Part shown: positions 43,145-53,189 of the stretch, piece by piece
Layout of the letters: every line of letters starts with the position of its first letter
Numbering within the stretch: position 1 is the first letter of the stretch
Origin: Litsea cubeba
Taxonomy: Eukaryota > Streptophyta > Magnoliopsida > Laurales > Lauraceae
Reading direction: 5' to 3'
DNA length: 64,000 nucleotides
Assembly (NCBI GenBank): GCA_012931725.1
Contig: CM022951.1
Coordinates: 20,547,457-20,611,456 of the forward strand
Notes under the pieces: model-generated
Databases searched by the model: none
The model's input: only the letters and a program-made list of their open reading frames with translations
Told to the model about the DNA's origin: nothing
Program-made: the position numbers and the translations under genes

Positions 43145-44841
43145 CTCCGATGACGTCGGCATTCCCCATCAGCCGGTCCTCGACGTTCAGAGGCTTACCG
43201 GGTTGCGTCTCCATCCTCGGTCTCCAAGGCACTGGGGCAGTTCGAGGTCCGGAAGCCGATCCAGACCCTTGCCCTACCGAGAGGGTGAGCTCGCGGGTCG
43301 CCCCGCCGGTCGACTTGCTGGCCGGCGCACTCTTCTCAGCTGGTGCACTCTTCTCAGCTGGTGCCTTGACTCCGGGGGCCTGCGCAGGGGTTTTGCCCTT
43401 CAGAGGCTGTTCAGCCCCCGAGTCCTTCTCCCCCGCCTTGGACTTCTTCCTGGGCGGGGACCCCTCCCTCGGGCGCTCTGGCGAGCGTCGCCGAACTCCC
43501 TCGCTCGGAGCAGGAGCAGGAGTAGGAGCAGAAGTGGTGCCAGCACCCCCCGAGCCCGAAGCTGTGCGGGTACTGGCAGATGATGGCATCGCAGAGGAGG
43601 AAGACCCCCGCCTGAACTTGGTCGCCAGATCCTTAACAACTGGCTCCCTCGAGCTTCCCGCCATGTCTTCTTCCCGATCGGAAGAATAAGCGTCCACTAT
43701 CTGCGTCAGGTTCGGTGGCTCCGAACTAGAAGTGGACGCCTCGGCACCAGACGCAGCTTGGCTCTCAATAGGATCGGTCAAAGGGATCCCGGCAGGCACG
43801 GCAACGGAGACGGTTGGACGATCAGGGTGCGCCTCATCCACCTCGGCTACTCCGGTCCTCCGGTAGTGACCACGGTACCTCGGCGTATACCCGAGCAGCT
43901 TCCAAGCCGACCTGGTCTCGTGCCCCTTGTATCTCTCAACCTTATTGACGTCGTCAACGTTCCTCCTCCAGCCTTCACTCGCAGCTTGGCGTCGTCTCGC
44001 GCCTGCCTCTGCACAACAGACAATAAAAGTGTCAGCTCGGCATCATCGAGATCAAGCAAAGCGAGTAAGAGAAAAGAAGCGATGTTTACTTGGGACAGTC
44101 CCGGGGCGACGTGGGACCATCAGCCTCCTGCTCTCGCCAGTGCCGAACTCCCAGTCCCCCGACACACAGAAGAAAGTTTCCTCGGCATTCTTACTCGAAT
44201 CCTCCAAGGCCAGGACGAAGCCTCTTCGCTGCGGCTTCACCCGGAGATAGTATTTTCCTTCCCCAGCCTTGCAGATATCGTAGGTATCCTCGATATCGTG
44301 GACGCCCAAGTCGGTCCCCAAAATCTCATTCAGCTTTGCCGTGCCCATGATGACCTTATAGCCATTGGGCATCAGCTGGCACGGGGTAATGGACCAGGTA
44401 CTAAGGCAGGCCCTAAGCAAGGGGTGCAGAGGAAATCTGACCCCGCCCTCGATCACGGAGATTAGAGGGAACGGCATCCAACCGCAAGAACAGCGCATCG
44501 TGGCGTAATCGACGGAGTCCGCCGGCTTGAGGAGGACTCCCTCCGGAATATTGTAAGCGGCCCTAAATATGGCTATGCCCTCTTCAGTATCTAAATCAAA
44601 CCTAGGGGTGCCCATGTCTAAGGAGGGTGACAGCAAAGTTAAACCCTAGAAGTCGCGAAACCCCAAGAAAAAACTAGACAGAGGCGCGAAGCAACTTACA
44701 GAGACAAAGGGGCGAATCAAGAATAGATCCGGGCACGTCCTATGGTCGTCCTCGCTAGAGAGATCTCGAGCAGCAGAGCAGAAATCAAAGATGAAGGCGA
44801 ACGCGAAAAGAAATCAGAAACAAGAAAGGAAGAAGACGACC

Positions 44842-44850
44842 CTATTTATG
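44842..44850 (-). promoter_or_regulatory. Candidate TATA box of the Tat2 antisense gene
   Basis: CATAAATAGGG on the minus strand lies about 230 bp upstream of the ATG at 44615 and is followed by a CT-rich leader. The Tat3 antisense gene has TATAAATATGG at almost the same distance once the inserted solo LTR is removed. Both are inside the element, outside the LTRs. Confidence 0.5.
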
Positions 44851-45104
44851 GAAAAGGAACCCTCGGCGCACGCTACTTTCAAAATTCGAAAGGACGGATT
44901 TCGCGATCCGCGCCCGTTCCATCAATAAGATAGCGCAATCAGTGAAGAGGCTACGCGTGTAGCCGTCGACTCGCTTCCCAGGACAGACAGGGCAGAGCAT
45001 TTATTGCTTCAAAAAAGTTGAAGCGACACCAGGTAATGATTGCCGCATCCCCAGACGAGTTTTTCTAGCTTTCGACCACTAAAGGCTAGGACGCTTAAGA
45101 GGTC

Positions 45105-45121
45105 AAAAGCTAGGGGGCAAT
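45105..45121 (+). other. Polypurine tract of Tat2
   Basis: AAAAGCTAGGGGGCAAT lies directly before the right LTR. Tat3 has the near-identical AGCTAGGGGCCAAT at the same place on the minus strand, which supports common descent. Confidence 0.82.
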
Positions 45122-46008
45122 TGTGTGGGGAGATTTCCAGAACTACAGGATTACGCTAATCACGGCCATCAGATGAGACTAAGCACTCTCACGTGCCATC
45201 CGCATGCCATCCACGTGGCACCAAACTCACCCCGGCTACCAGGACAGAGGCCTCAGCCGAAGTCAAGCAGTTCCGGGCCGCTAGCGCCGAACTCGGCTGC
45301 CCCATGTGCCCATCTCGGCTGAGAGCTCCACCTCGGCTGAAGGAGCCGGGACGAAAGCCGAAGCAAGAAAGAACCTCCACTCGCACCCCTCACCCCCCAC
45401 GTCATCAGGCACGTGGAGGAATAGGGGCGCGAGCTAGTGAGACAGATGCGACATCAGCCGTCCACAATCTTCGCCAGATTACTGACATGGCGGCATCCAG
45501 CGGCTGAGGCCACATCAGGGCAAGGCCCGAGGGCAGATCCGATGGTACCCCAACCGTCAAAGGCGCCCAACACAATCTGGCCCAACAAGACGCGCATTTA
45601 ATGCAATGTGGGCTGATCCGACTAGCATTAAATGCAGAGTGGGCTGGATTGGACCGCATTTATTACTTTGTGGGCTGATCATGACTTCCCAGTTGAAGAA
45701 TGGGACCCACACCAAGATATCCTCCAAGGATACGACCCAAACCTCTATAAATAGAGCCTCATATCACCAGCAAGGTACGCACAATTCAACCCACAGAGCT
45801 GTTACTCTGCCTCTCTTCTTCCTCTCCTTCCATTGTTCCAGTTCCTTCACTGACTTTGGCATCGGAGAGCCTTGCGCCGCCCAGGCCAAGGTCCTCTGAC
45901 CGTTTTCTCTTCTCTTTCAGGCTTTCGGACGGTACCCAGTCATCACCACATTGGATAAGTCCTCTAAGGCTCCCCAGTTATTGTGGGTCATTATTTTCTG
46001 CACCTACA
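45122..46008 (+). repeat. Tat2 3' LTR
   Basis: It is 887 bp with the same ends as the left copy. The two 1-bp indels relative to the left LTR cancel out in length. It is followed by the GGGCC duplication. Confidence 0.93.
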
Positions 46009-46013
46009 GGGCC

Positions 46014-47297
46014 CACCACTAAGTATGAGTTCATGGGCTTGGAAATGAGCTCTCTTGGCCTCTGATGAACTCGACGAAGAAGAGAGATATGCTCCAAATT
46101 AAATTTAGTTTCCAAAAAGTATAAATTGATATGGTTTGGAGACATCTAAATTTGGGCTCAAATTTCAAAGTGAAAAGACTTTGTTGCCTTTAATGATGAA
46201 ATACGAGTTTTCGGGGCTTTGAAGGGGCATGGAGTGAACACAAAAGTTGTTGAAAATAATATTTTCTATCAAAGGATCTCAGGAACTGAATTATCCAGAA
46301 TTTGAAAATAGCCCCCCACTCTTTGCCGAAAGTACGCGTTGGATCCTATAGGCCTATAACTAGGTTCAAAGGGTCTCAAAACTTCTCAAAGCTATTCAAA
46401 ATCAGTTCTAACCCTAAGAGAAAGACAATTACCCTCTAAACCCACTTAGTGGGCTAACCTCACCCTTAAGTAGCACTAATCGCGGGTATTAGGGGTCGGG
46501 GCTTACATCTATTTAATATTTTACCACGCTAGTGTGTAAATGAGAGGCTGAATATGCATGTGATGTGGAAATGAGCGCAACAAATGTAATTATGCATACC
46601 ATTTATACATAAATAAGTACAAACAAACGACCCCTCGTGTTATTATACCTTTTCTTTTGAAATCTAATTAAAATATCAAAAAATTACTAACGAAAAAGAT
46701 TCATTACAGTATTTTTTTGAATGAGTTTTTACTTTCTAGTTGGTACTTTTGCATATTATTTTTGATAGATTTTCATATTATTTTATTCAAAATAATTATT
46801 AAGTGAAATCTATACAAATATCATACCAAATCTGCAAATCATATATTTTACAATTTATCAGATCCAAGAAACAAGTATGGAATCTATTAAGCTATGGATT
46901 AATAATATCTTAATAAAATATGTAAGCTTACGAAGTAAAGGTAAAGTATTAAAATCAATTATGTCAGTTTATATGCAGGCTAGGAAAGATTTTCAACTCA
47001 CAATATCGTACTGCTATCTGAAACTTGAGACTCCCACCTTGAGTTACTCACATCTGAAAACCATTCTCATTTTCTTATTTTTAGATGACAATTTTTTTAA
47101 ACATGGCTCTCCATTTGACATAGAAAATTGCTAGCAATGAATGCTTTTTTCTCACTCCTGCACCTTCAGATGTAGTATCCAAACTTTTGATCGAGTAGGC
47201 CCCACTATCATTGGTAACAGTAAAAGAAAGAAAAAGAACGAACTGGGAATTTTCACCATGCTGTCCATGAAATTTGTTAAAATGCAGATTCTCTTTC
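46014..47297. other. Spacer between Tat2 and Tat3, no gene seen
   Basis: AT-rich sequence in which short open frames do not look like proteins. In pre-insertion order it continues 31688-32324 on the left and 60208 on the right. I recognise no RNA gene or repeat. Confidence 0.5.
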
Positions 47298-47302
47298 CTA
47301 AG

Positions 47303-48111
47303 TATAAATGCCTAAATATTACGGACATGATTAATAGATTGATAAACTTCTTTGAGAAGATAAGACGCCTTGAACCTGAAAGAGAAGGAGAGAAAGGCAG
47401 TCAAAAACCCTGGCTGCAGTCAGCGCAAGGCTCTCCGATGCCTAAGTCAATTCTGTAACTAAGCAAAGGATGGAGAAGAGTAAGTGAGTTTGGATGCAAG
47501 AGGTGTTGCATGTGAGTCTACTTGGATTGAGCTTACCTTGGATGCAAGAGGTGTTGCATGTGAGTCTACTTGGATTGAGCTTACCTTCTTCTTTTTATAA
47601 GGAGAAGGTTGTTGGCTTGGGACGAGGAGTCATGTGACTCTGACAGGGAGCCCATGACTGGGACAGGTACTTGAGACTTATCATCCCATCGTACCTCTTT
47701 CTTTAATTGCAGTCTAATCCAAGCCCATCCTGTCCCGTCGGGCCTTACCCTGATGCCTTGTGAGTCATGGACGCCATTCTGTCATGACTCATGGGCGGCA
47801 AGGATGTCTTCTCAGCCCCACTTGCACGTGCCCTTGTTTTATCACACGTTCTGTAACGTGGCTGAGATTCCATAGAGGTACAGTTGGTAGTGCCCGCCTT
47901 GGTTTAGCATTCTGACATTATTGTCGAGATACGTGACGGAAGCCGAGACATTATGCCGAGGTCAGGAATGACCTAGGTCGGGAGCGACCTTGATCTCGGT
48001 TGGCACTCTGGCACTATTTCCGAGGTACACATGGCCGAGATCGAGACACGATCAACTGGTACTATTACTGAAGCCAATATAATCTCGGTATCTTAGAAAT
48101 GTCCCCACACA
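47303..48111 (-). repeat. Tat3 3' LTR with internal 48-bp duplication
   Basis: The outer end reads TATAAATGCC where the right LTR has TGTAAGTGCC, so the terminal TG is now TA. The inner end is CCCCACACA. A 48-bp unit beginning TTGGATGCAAGAGG occurs twice head to tail (47490-47537 and 47538-47585), but once in the other LTR. On the minus strand TATAAAAAG lies near 47595. Confidence 0.9.
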
Positions 48112-48128
48112 ATTGGCCCCTAGCTTCT
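48112..48128 (-). other. Polypurine tract of Tat3
   Basis: The minus strand reads AGAAGCTAGGGGCCAAT immediately before the 3' LTR start TGTGTGGGG. Confidence 0.78.
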
Positions 48129-48453
48129 GACTTCTTAGAGTTCCCTAACTCTTTGAGGTCAGAAGTTGTACGATGGGAGAATCTTTCAGGATGGTAGTCT
48201 TTCATCTCGGTGTCGGTTGCTAACGTCTGATCTCTATCCGATGTCGCTTCGCCTACCCGAGGTAATAAATAGCGTGCCCTGATGGTGCACCTCGATCAAT
48301 GCGGAAAAACGGCTGACGATACTACGTGTCACCGCCAAGTTGGTTGCTCAATCGTTCTGAAAAGACCTGCAGCGCTTTGAGGAGACGTGTACAGAATTCG
48401 AAGCAACGTCTGGCACGTGTGCCTCTATAATATGAAAGGGCGCCCTCTTTCCG

Positions 48454-48461
48454 TATAAATA
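48454..48461 (+). promoter_or_regulatory. Candidate TATA box of the Tat3 antisense gene
   Basis: TATAAATA in TTTCCGTATAAATATGG is followed by a CT-rich leader. Leaving out the inserted solo LTR, it is about 250 bp upstream of the ATG at 50461, matching the arrangement in Tat2. It lies about 340 bp inside the LTR edge, so it is not the LTR promoter. Confidence 0.5.
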
Positions 48462-48552
48462 TGGAGGGTTAGGTCTTCTCCAATCTTTACTTTCGTTTTC
48501 GCTAGAGAAAAAGAAAAGAGACTTACATAAGAGAGTTCGTTGAAGAGAAATG

Positions 48553-50302
48553 TGAAAGTCCAAGGGATCCTAACCCTAGAGGAGGGGGTGAATAGGGTGA
48601 GCTACAACTAGTGACCAACTATGACCAATTTTAAATTCTTTAAAACAAACTAGTCACATGTGATGATTAAACAAACAAAATGCGGAAGCTCAAACAAACA
48701 CAATCACCACAATGCAATCACCACAACACAAGATTTATAGTCGTTCGGCCTCAATGCCTACATCCACTACCGGCTTGTGACTCAACACCCCACCGGATTT
48801 CCACTATTATGCTTTTCAAAGGCTAAGCAATAACCTCTACAATATGCTTTCCAAGGATAAGCAATAACCTTACAATGTTGTTTTTCTAGGCTAAACAACA
48901 ACCTATACACAATGCTTTTATATGGCTAAGCAATAACCTTACAAGCAAATGATTTCTCTCAAAGAAAGTGTCTTCACAAAACACTCTAAGAGATTACAAT
49001 TTAAGCTCTAATAAATTGCCTCTAAATAGGCAGATATGAAATTGTAAAACAACTCACACAAACACACTAAGAATTACAAAGATGAATGCTTATAAAGTGT
49101 GTGTGTGAAGACTTCAATCAAGTCTAAAATTAAGCTCAATCAATATATGCTAAAAGCATTTAAAAGTTTAATGCACATAAAAAGATTTGATTGAAGTGCA
49201 ATGCAAATCACATGTATAAAATGCAAACTTGTTAATGATTTATGAAAATCAAAATGACACAAGTTGTATGAAATTAATTTATCTTAAACATGTGATGCAT
49301 ATGCAATGTTGTTTTCAAAATGAAAGTTTAACTAAAGATCAAATGAATGAAAACAACAAAGATGATTCAAACAAGTTAATGAAACATGTTTATAAAACAA
49401 ATCAAAGGTTTCAACATAACATGTTTTATAAAGTATTTAAAACAAACTTGTTTTGAAATCAAGGTTGAAGAATCCAATAACTAAAAATCCTATGACTTAA
49501 ATCAAAGATTAAGGAAGTAGAGGATTCAATACATCATAGTTTATATGCTAAAATCATTTACCAATAATTTAACAAAGCATAAAACAAGGATTAAGAAAAG
49601 CAAAGGCTTACTTGGTGATTTAACTTCATTAATCCAAGCTTTAGCTTTTGCTAATGACCCTCTTGGTCTCTCTTAGTTCATCCCCTTTTTCTTCTCTTCA
49701 AACACCTCAAGAAGGCTTAAGAGTTCCACTTTGATCAACCACCTTTCAATGGGAATGAACTCATATTTATACTCAAAAAGTGAGTATCAGCGTGTCTTCG
49801 GTCGACCCCATACAGGCCCCGGTCGACCTCATGCAAACGGTCACAAATATGACCGTTGGAGAGCCAACGGCTCTCTGCCCGGTCGACCTGCAATGTGCCA
49901 GGTCGACCTGGTACACTGCAGGTCGACCCGGGACCAGAATTCCCATTTTTTCTCATATATCAAAGTGATTTTTTAGGGGATTCTTTTGGGCCAAAAGTTC
50001 AAGCTTGGAAACATGATTTAAATCAAACTAAGAGGTTTAAAATCATGAAACATAAAAAACCTAAAATGATTAGAAAGTTTTAAAACCATAGGCTTGCTTG
50101 ATATATGAAAATTCTTTTTCAAATTAAATGCATCCAAGTTTAAAACCAAAACATGCATGTAACAAGAGATTTATAAGATTTAAAACAATGCATGAGTAAA
50201 TCAAGATTCCAAGATTTTCTAAATCAATGCATGTGTGAAAATTCAAATGATGATTAAAATGTTAATGCATCCATCAAATTGCAATAAACAAAATCCCTAA
50301 CA
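48553..50302 (-). mobile_element. Solo LTR, family S, sense orientation minus
   Basis: On the plus strand it runs from TGAAAGTCCAAGGG to AAATCCCTAACA, 1750 bp, flanked by AAATG at 48548-48552 and 50303-50307. It is the reverse complement of the solo LTR at 41371-43144, with clear divergence. A minus-strand TATAAATAT lies near 49763-49770. Upstream of it a 48-bp palindrome, 49881-49928, is built on three GGTCGACC sites. It has no coding sequence. It lies between the TATA box and the ATG of the Tat3 antisense gene. Confidence 0.93.
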
Positions 50303-50460
50303 AAATGCTGTCGAGATCAAACCTCTGCTAGTTCGAATTCCCTCTCTCTATTCTTTGTAAGTCTTCTTTCTCGTCTTGTTTATTTCTGTGATTAGAGCTT
50401 ATTCTATGGTTTTTCCCCCGTTTTCAATCCTCGTCCTTCCTTCTTCCAGTTTCTTCAAAA

Positions 50461-52635
50461 ATGGGCATCTATAGTTACTGGCTAGAGACCCAAGGAGCGA
50501 TTGCTGAGTTTAGGGTTAGGTACCATATACCCGACGATTGTCTATGTTAGGCCGGCTGACCCCAATTCTTTTGACGATCGTACCTTTTCCGACGGCCTAG
50601 ATGCCCTTCCCCTTAATAGCCATAATCGAGGGCGGGGTCTGGTTCCTCCTAAACCCTCTTCTCAGAACCTGTCTTAGCAAGTGGCACATCTACCCTTGCC
50701 AACTGATGCTGAACGGCAACTAGAATATAATGGGCATGGCCAAACACAATAGGATTTTAGAAATCAACCTCTGTGTTCCCGAAATCAAGGATATATATGA
50801 CCTGTGCAAATCCGGAGGTGACACCCATTACCTTTGAGTTAAGCCGCATCGGAGGGTTTTGTCCACGCCCTAGAGGACTCGAACAGGTATGCCGGGGACA
50901 ATCGCTTGTTCGTCTTGGGCAATTGGGAGTTCGGCGAGACCGAAGCGGACAGAGTGTACAGAGTTCCTCACGGCTTCGGGATTGTCTCGTCTTGAATTCT
51001 TCTTGTTTTTCTCTTTTTCTTTGTTCTGCCGAGCTAATGATTTCTGTTCATCGTGCAGACGTTCATCAGAGGAAACGAGAGGTCAGGCGAGTCGGCTAAG
51101 TGAAGAACGAGGCCTGGTTCCAGGCCGTCAAGAGTTTCCAAGGCCACGAAGGCAGATCGGCATGGGCGCTCCTGGGCTGTGAGCCAAAGTATCGCTCATT
51201 TATCAAGCCGAAGTACCCACGCCAGGCACTCGTAGCCGAGGCAGAAAGGGAAGAGCCCTCGCAGGCTGCAGTCGACGCCGATCGCCGGACTGCATCTGGT
51301 GCCGAGACTTCCACATCCGAGTCGGGGTCTCCCTAAGTCCCTCTAAGGAGGTTGCGCCAAATAGTTCGATCTTCTTCGTCGAGTTCGGTAGAAGAGTAGA
51401 TGAGGCGCAGTCGGCGTCCGGTGACCAAAAACTTAGAAGCTTTGGCATTTGGGGGCCAAGCTTCTCAAACAACTTTGTCCTCGGCTGCTGTTGATGTTCC
51501 CACTTTTGAACCGTCCTCAGCCCCTCCAGATTCCACCGCAGCAGATACCCCCACACATGCGCCTGCTCCTTTCCTGCCGACAAGTCCCCAGTTCAGTAGC
51601 GAACTGCCGAGACTTCGCTGGCGAAGGCTCGGGCAGGGAAAAGGACCAGGACCGAGGATCCTATCGAGGGGGGTTCTAGCACGGCCGAGGTGTCGCAGCC
51701 TACTGGTCCGAATCCAAGGAGGCCGAACTTTCTGCTCGACCTAGGGAGGCCAATGACGGTCGATGACCGCATCCTTTGCAGGGCTGATCCCCTCATCCTT
51801 GGGGCGCTTGGTTGAGCCTGTGCTCTACCCTAGGATATGGCTCAGCTCATGGAATATGATGATACGAAGCTGATGTTGTCGTCATTGTAGTCGGCCTTTG
51901 CAGTAAGTTTTCTTGAACCTCTTCCATTTTTACCAAGTGTTTCATTTCGGCCACTATTTTCTAATACTTGCTTCTTCAACAGATGGCGCAGAAATGCATG
52001 GTTACCTTGGACAGGCTCCATCGGAATGGCCCTGTGATTGCCCAGCTGGAGGCGTAGAATAAGACCATGCATTTTAGATTGCCCTGAGTTTTAGCACTCA
52101 GAAGGCTGAGAAGCTGGAGGAAATAAAGAATGGCTATAAGATCAGACTTGATAGAGCCAAGGATGAGACTCGCAGGCTGGAACTCGAGGCTGAAGCCAAG
52201 AAAAAAAGAACGGCTAAACTCGAAGCCTCCCTGGAGAAACAGAAGAAAGGCTTTGAGGCTAAACTCCAGGCCGAGGCCGAGAGGATGGGCGAACTTCAAA
52301 GGCTGATGGAAGAAGCTGAAGCCAAACTCTAGTCGGAGTCCGACGGTGCCTTTAATGACGGAGTGGCGCAGGCAACGGCTGATCACGAAGCTCAAGCCAT
52401 CAGGGTGAGGAACAAGGCCTGGGAACTAGGTTGGCTTACTGAGCTGAAGGAAGTGGGGGTTCCTGACGACCACCCAGCTTATCGAAACCCAGCCAAGTAC
52501 CTGAGCTCGGCACCTGAATTGAGTTCTGCTCCTATTACACCCGAGGTTCCTCCTGTTGTGATTGAAATTCTCGAGGCTGCTGCTCCCGAAGTCAATCAAG
52601 CCGAGGCTGGTGCTGTTGCCGGGCCTACTACTTGA
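50461..52635 (+). pseudogene. Tat3 antisense gene, homologous to that of Tat2, broken
   Basis: It starts MGIYSYWLE, comparable to MGTPRF in Tat2. The first domain is shredded by stops and frameshifts but keeps a leucine/cysteine-rich segment near 50640-50720 (NPLL.TCLS.W, PCQLM). A T-rich 3' intron end, CATCGTGCAG, lies near 51050. The next exon keeps VKSFQGHEGRSAWALLGCEP, matching VERYKGHETRSAWKLLGY of Tat2. Another acceptor, TTCAACAG, is near 51982. It is followed by a Lys/Glu-rich coiled coil (52100-52330) with stops, then GVPDDHPAYRNPAKY and an Ala/Pro/Glu tail ending in a stop at 52635. Homology with Tat2 is clear at protein level, and it cannot be functional. Confidence 0.75.
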
Positions 52636-52789
52636 AGACTCTTTCTCTTCTTTTTCTTTTTTGTTATTTTTGATGTAGTTTTTCTCTTTATCCCTCTCTG
52701 ATGTAATGAAGAATATTTCATGAATACAATTGGGATTTTTCTGCTTGCAGTCAAACAATTTTCCTTTTTCACGCTTGCCTTCAAACATG

Positions 52790-53115
52790 TATTTGATCTC
52801 GATTCCATAACCGGAGATAAGTATATGACCTCGGTTCCATAACCGAGAGGCTGAAATATCCGACCTCGGTTCCATAACCGGGAGGCCAAGTAATTGAGTT
52901 CGGTTCAGTAACCGGGAACTCTGATGCAATCGAGTTCGGTTCAAAAATCGGGAACCCTGTTTATTCTTGAGCTTCGTAAGCCAATAATCTTGTGCCTGGA
53001 TCCGAATATGTCCGCTGTGAAGCTTAGTTCATTAACCGAGCTCAATCGGGAGCAGATTGGATACAAGTTTTTCATCTCGGTGATAAGGTACTTGGTTCTG
53101 TAACCAAGATAGTCA
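52790..53115. repeat. Short repeats CTCGGTTCCATAACCGG in the Tat3 spacer
   Basis: About seven degenerate units of 35-50 bp carry (C/T)TCGGTTC(C/A)(A/G)TAACCGGGA. Each core is an imperfect inverted repeat (CGGTT with AACCG). They follow the antisense-gene stop. Confidence 0.8.
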
Positions 53116-53189
53116 TTGAGTTCCATAACTTAGTGTTGCACCCTAACCATTTAAGGCGTTTTGGCATTTCTCTAATGCTCTGTAACAAT

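Larger units (their letters stand above)
40329..44615 (-). pseudogene. Tat2 antisense gene (Transposase_28-like, 'putative gypsy type' domain), spliced, split by a solo LTR
   Basis: It is read leftward. Exon 1 is 44615-44090: MGTPRF start and a domain with FPLHPLLRACLSTW, TPCQLMPNGYKVIMG and LNEILGTDLGVHDIEDTYDI. Intron 44089-44009 has GT-AG ends. Exon 2 (44008 to 43145) carries VERYKGHETRSAWKLLGY and a Pro/Ser-rich tail. It is cut by the solo LTR and continues in frame at 41370-41268. Intron 41267-41193 has GT-AG ends. Exon 3 (41192-40329) is a long coiled coil, then GVPEDHPVYRDLPKY and an Ala/Pro-rich tail. Besides the solo LTR the only defect seen is a TAG at 40773-40775. The N-terminal domain resembles the Pfam 'putative gypsy type transposon' family found in Tat antisense ORFs. 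Function is unknown. The start was chosen because Tat3 has MG at the same place. Confidence 0.8.
32325..46008 (+). mobile_element. Tat2: Tat-lineage Ty3/gypsy retrotransposon with full-length but deleted gag-pol
   Basis: The order is: LTR 32325-33211, primer site, one open gag-pol (33282-38519), five 76-bp repeats, an antisense gene (minus strand, 40329-44615) interrupted by a solo LTR, polypurine tract and LTR 45122-46008. Both LTRs are 887 bp and differ by about 13 substitutions and two 1-bp indels by eye, so the insertion is fairly recent. Two RNase H modules and the antisense gene place it in the Tat lineage. Because RT and the first RNase H are truncated, it probably cannot copy itself. 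Its GC content is clearly higher than that of Tat1 or the copia element. Confidence 0.92.

Noticed and set aside
43150..43689. 179-codon plus-strand frame in exon 2 of the Tat2 antisense gene
   Set aside because: It arises from GC-rich Pro/Ser codons read on the wrong strand; the minus-strand frame joins correctly to its neighbours through splice sites.
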